Below, piece after piece: positions 8,412-10,408 of a stretch of 10,408 nucleotides of DNA. The DNA comes from Echinostoma caproni (lineage: Eukaryota; Platyhelminthes; Trematoda; Plagiorchiida; Echinostomatidae). Position 1 is the stretch's first letter; each line of letters opens with the position of its first letter. Under the pieces are notes generated by a model. It saw only the letters and a list, made by a program, of their open reading frames with translations. It was not told the origin of the DNA and searched no databases. A program made the translations under genes and the position numbers. The stretch lies in assembly GCA_900618425.1 (NCBI GenBank), contig UZAN01039680.1, positions 105,959-116,366 on the forward strand. The letters are read 5' to 3'.

Positions 8412-9830
8412 CAGAAACTCGTCCGCCAATCGATACCGTTGTAGCAGGAATTTAAAATCATCGGATCTCAAATGCCATCAGATCCGTGTACGTTATTATA
8501 CACGCTCAAGAGCACACTTAAGATACTTTTCGGTGAGGGCACATTTTGGTCTTCAAGACAGCTGAAGGCACATATGCGAGGGTATAACGGCAAGCTGCTA
8601 CCGACTTGTTGTTTATGCCTATTTCTCTATCTATCACATGAAGACCTTTATCTGCTGAATAATGACCGATTTATGGATGCTGAATGGGGACACCAGCATA
8701 CTGTGCAGCTGAACAGAGTCATTGCTGACGCTCCAGCAAAGCCATTGGGTAGGCATATTAAACCACACATCGGTTATTGCTGTCCAAATTGCAGACAGAA
8801 TGGATTCAGTTGTACTCATGGAGTAGTATTTAGGGTTTCTGGAAGTAAACTGAGAACTGATGACGATTATTGTTCAAGAAGATAACAATAACACCATACA
8901 GGAATTTCCCCATTAGATAAGATTCCCGTGGATATGATTAACGCGCTTCCGATGGATTACATGCACGTAGTCGGTCTTGGAATAACGAAGTTTATACTCA
9001 GCTAATGGAGAAAAGCCGGTGAAAATATGTACNTGTACATCCCAATGAAACGCCAATGGAGTTGGCATCTCAATCACTTACATGTGATTTTCCCAGATGT
9101 GGATTGGGAAGCTACTAAATACCGCCAGGTTTGCCATACACTGAGCCAGTGGTATTACGCAAAGTTCTATCGGAGGATTACTATAAAACTTATCTGCATT
9201 TTTCTATATGTACTTACATACTGTGCAGCCCAAGGGTTTCTGTACGTTACGTAGATTTTGTGCTGCAAACTGGCACCAGCAATAGTGGGAGTTCTTGAAA
9301 TCGTACGGTGAGTTTGAAGGAGTCCATAATATACACATGTGGACTCAGTGGTGCGGGGAGGTTGGACGACTCGGAGTATTGAATAACTTTTCAGCATTTT
9401 CATATGAAAGTTATTAGAAAGCAATACGCAAGTGCGTGACATCCAGATCAGTATTAGCCAAATAGATCTTCCGTCGAACGATAGAGCGTGCAGATCCGAG
9501 AGCGGCCAATGAACAAATATCGTGCCTCGACGATAACGCAGTTAGACGATCGGGTGCAAAAGGAATTTATACTGTGTTAAATGGAACAGGTTTTGGAACC
9601 AAGCACTCGGATAACTATGGGTTGATTAGCTCTAAACTACGAGTTCTGGTTTCCAGCGAAAATAATATCGTTGGTTTAAGCACATTTGGTTCGACATTGG
9701 ACTTCTTTCAAACCCCAATTCTGTCATCACATCCCTGCCCATACATTGTCGCACTTCGTGCTCTCAGTTTGCTCCAGAATTCGCACTTTGTGTCCCCAGT
9801 TTACTGTGAAATTAGCACTTTACAAACGAA
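8412..9830 (+). pseudogene. degraded CACTA/EnSpm-type transposase
   Basis: Transposase of a cut-and-paste DNA transposon, recognised from conserved blocks in the expected order. Frame 0: M-P-S-D-P-x-T-L-L (8472); D-A-P-A-K-P, H-I-G-Y and a CxxC pair (8727-8800); LRTDDDY (8850-8870); I-S-P-L-D-K-I-P-V-D-M (from 8901); MDYMHVVGLGI (8952-8984), the family's hallmark D-Y-M-H block; WEATKYR (9105-9125). The reading then shifts to frame 2, VLSEDYYKTYLHF (9164-9202), and to frame 1, NNFSAFSYESY (9382-9414). A late block with T-K-H-S-D-N-Y (about 9592) and F-F-Q-T-P-I-L-S-S (about 9705) follows. Breaks: stops at 8883, 8889, 9003, 9296, 9415 and 9463; frameshifts near 9145 and 9298. About 35-40 residues seem to be missing between the G-E-G-T-F block (about 8535) and D-A-P-A. 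The weak segment from 8412 is in the same frame but has a stop at 8442. CACTA elements of this kind are known from schistosomes (SmTRC1). The copy is dead. Exact ends and terminal inverted repeats were not found. Confidence 0.75.
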
Positions 9831-10408
9831 TCGAAAGAACCCAAAGAATAAGGTTTTAAACTCTGAAAACATTATACAAATCCAACCCTGTAAAAGTCAG
9901 CTTTATATTGTATATATGTTGTGTTATGTAGCTCTCCAATGGGCTATTTGTTTTAATTGTCTTCAAATGGTTAATGGTGGGAAGCCATTAGTGCTCCACC
10001 ATTTGTGTGTGCTGAGAGTTGTTGTTGGCTGCTGTTGACCTTCTATCTCTCTTTCCTTTGTAACCTATTACCTTTGTATATAATCATTTTAGGCATGCCA
10101 ATTCTCGTCTTGATATCCTTTAACTGCTTCGTGGGACAAGTAAATGACACTTTCATCGCCAATTACAGGCTTATTGGCCAATCGACTGTCCTGAACTGTT
10201 ATCTGAGGTCCCACTACATGAATTAGTCAACAAATATCAGCAACTGAGTGATTAGTAGGATTATTAATCCATAACTATAATCACGTTTATGTCCACTGAA
10301 TACTCTGTAACTAATTAATGGCAATTTTCATAACTTTATTGTAACCTCACAGACTGAAAAATATCTAAAGCCATTTTTGGTGATGCCATATGTCGTGAGG
10401 GATGTTCT
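9831..10408. other. downstream of transposase relic, nothing recognised
   Basis: The frame carrying the last transposase block stays open to a TGA at 10036, but after about 9830 I see no similarity to the family, so this part may be non-coding 3' transposon DNA or flank. A frame at 10005-10226 is hydrophobic in its first third and has no motif. CACTA occurs at 10213 (CCCACTACATG), but without a matching partner upstream it cannot be called a transposon end. Beyond 10226 the sequence is AT-rich with scattered stops. Confidence 0.45.

Noticed and set aside
8698..9230. Repeated 13-base word CATACTGTGCAGC inside the transposase relic (8697 and 9217)
   Set aside because: The flanking bases do not match and the two copies lie in different conserved blocks in different frames. 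This looks like coincidence.
7205..10217. CACTA...TAGTG ends of the transposon
   Set aside because: CACTA words occur at 7210 and 10213 and TAGTG words at several places, but none form an inverted pair with extended matching ends or a three-base target duplication that I could see. Five-base words are expected by chance.
10005..10226. A small membrane protein
   Set aside because: Hydrophobic codons arise easily in T-rich DNA. There is no good start context and no recognisable family, and the frame overlaps the end of another open frame.
1..10408. CRISPR array, bacterial operon, rRNA or viral genome
   Set aside because: No regularly spaced repeats, ribosome-binding sites, long adjacent genes or rRNA-like conserved stretches are present. 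The only confident signals are eukaryotic mobile elements.

Overview
This looks like nuclear DNA of a metazoan parasite, most likely a trematode flatworm (schistosome-like). It is AT-rich and gene-poor, has no bacterial operon structure, and is studded with decayed mobile elements. The trematode call rests mainly on a short retroelement at 4361-4510 that joins a tRNA-like Pol III promoter to a type I hammerhead ribozyme. That architecture is known from the SM-alpha family of schistosomes and its relatives. A second, weaker support is a CACTA-type transposase relic, a class known from schistosomes. The species cannot be fixed from the sequence.

Layout. Positions 1-4360 are mostly non-coding. 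They hold a short dispersed repeat in three copies (about 481, 759 and, inverted, 2366), an uncharacterised 105-codon open frame at 1641-1958 that runs into a splice-donor-like site, and a possible 16-nt micro-exon at 2422-2437. The SINE-like element with its ribozyme lies at 4361-4510, followed within 30-50 bases by an ATG in good context and a strong donor site (4538-4559). From 4560 to 7800 the DNA is mainly intronic or intergenic; the only coding hint is a pair of phase-compatible candidate exons on the minus strand (about 6448-6499 and 6202-6347). Positions 7360-8000 are very AT-rich.

The clearest protein-coding remnant is at 8412-9830 on the plus strand. It is a degraded CACTA/EnSpm-type transposase whose conserved blocks appear in the right order but are split by stop codons, at least two frameshifts and a probable internal deletion. 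It is not functional as it stands. The final 500 bases show nothing recognisable.

No intact, confidently recognised host protein gene lies in the window. The two mobile elements are independent: the SINE-like unit is non-autonomous and would depend on Pol III and a partner's reverse transcriptase, while the CACTA relic is a dead DNA transposon. The item most worth a second look is the ribozyme. Its core is perfect, but its helix III is an 8-base palindrome with no loop, so it probably works best as a dimer.
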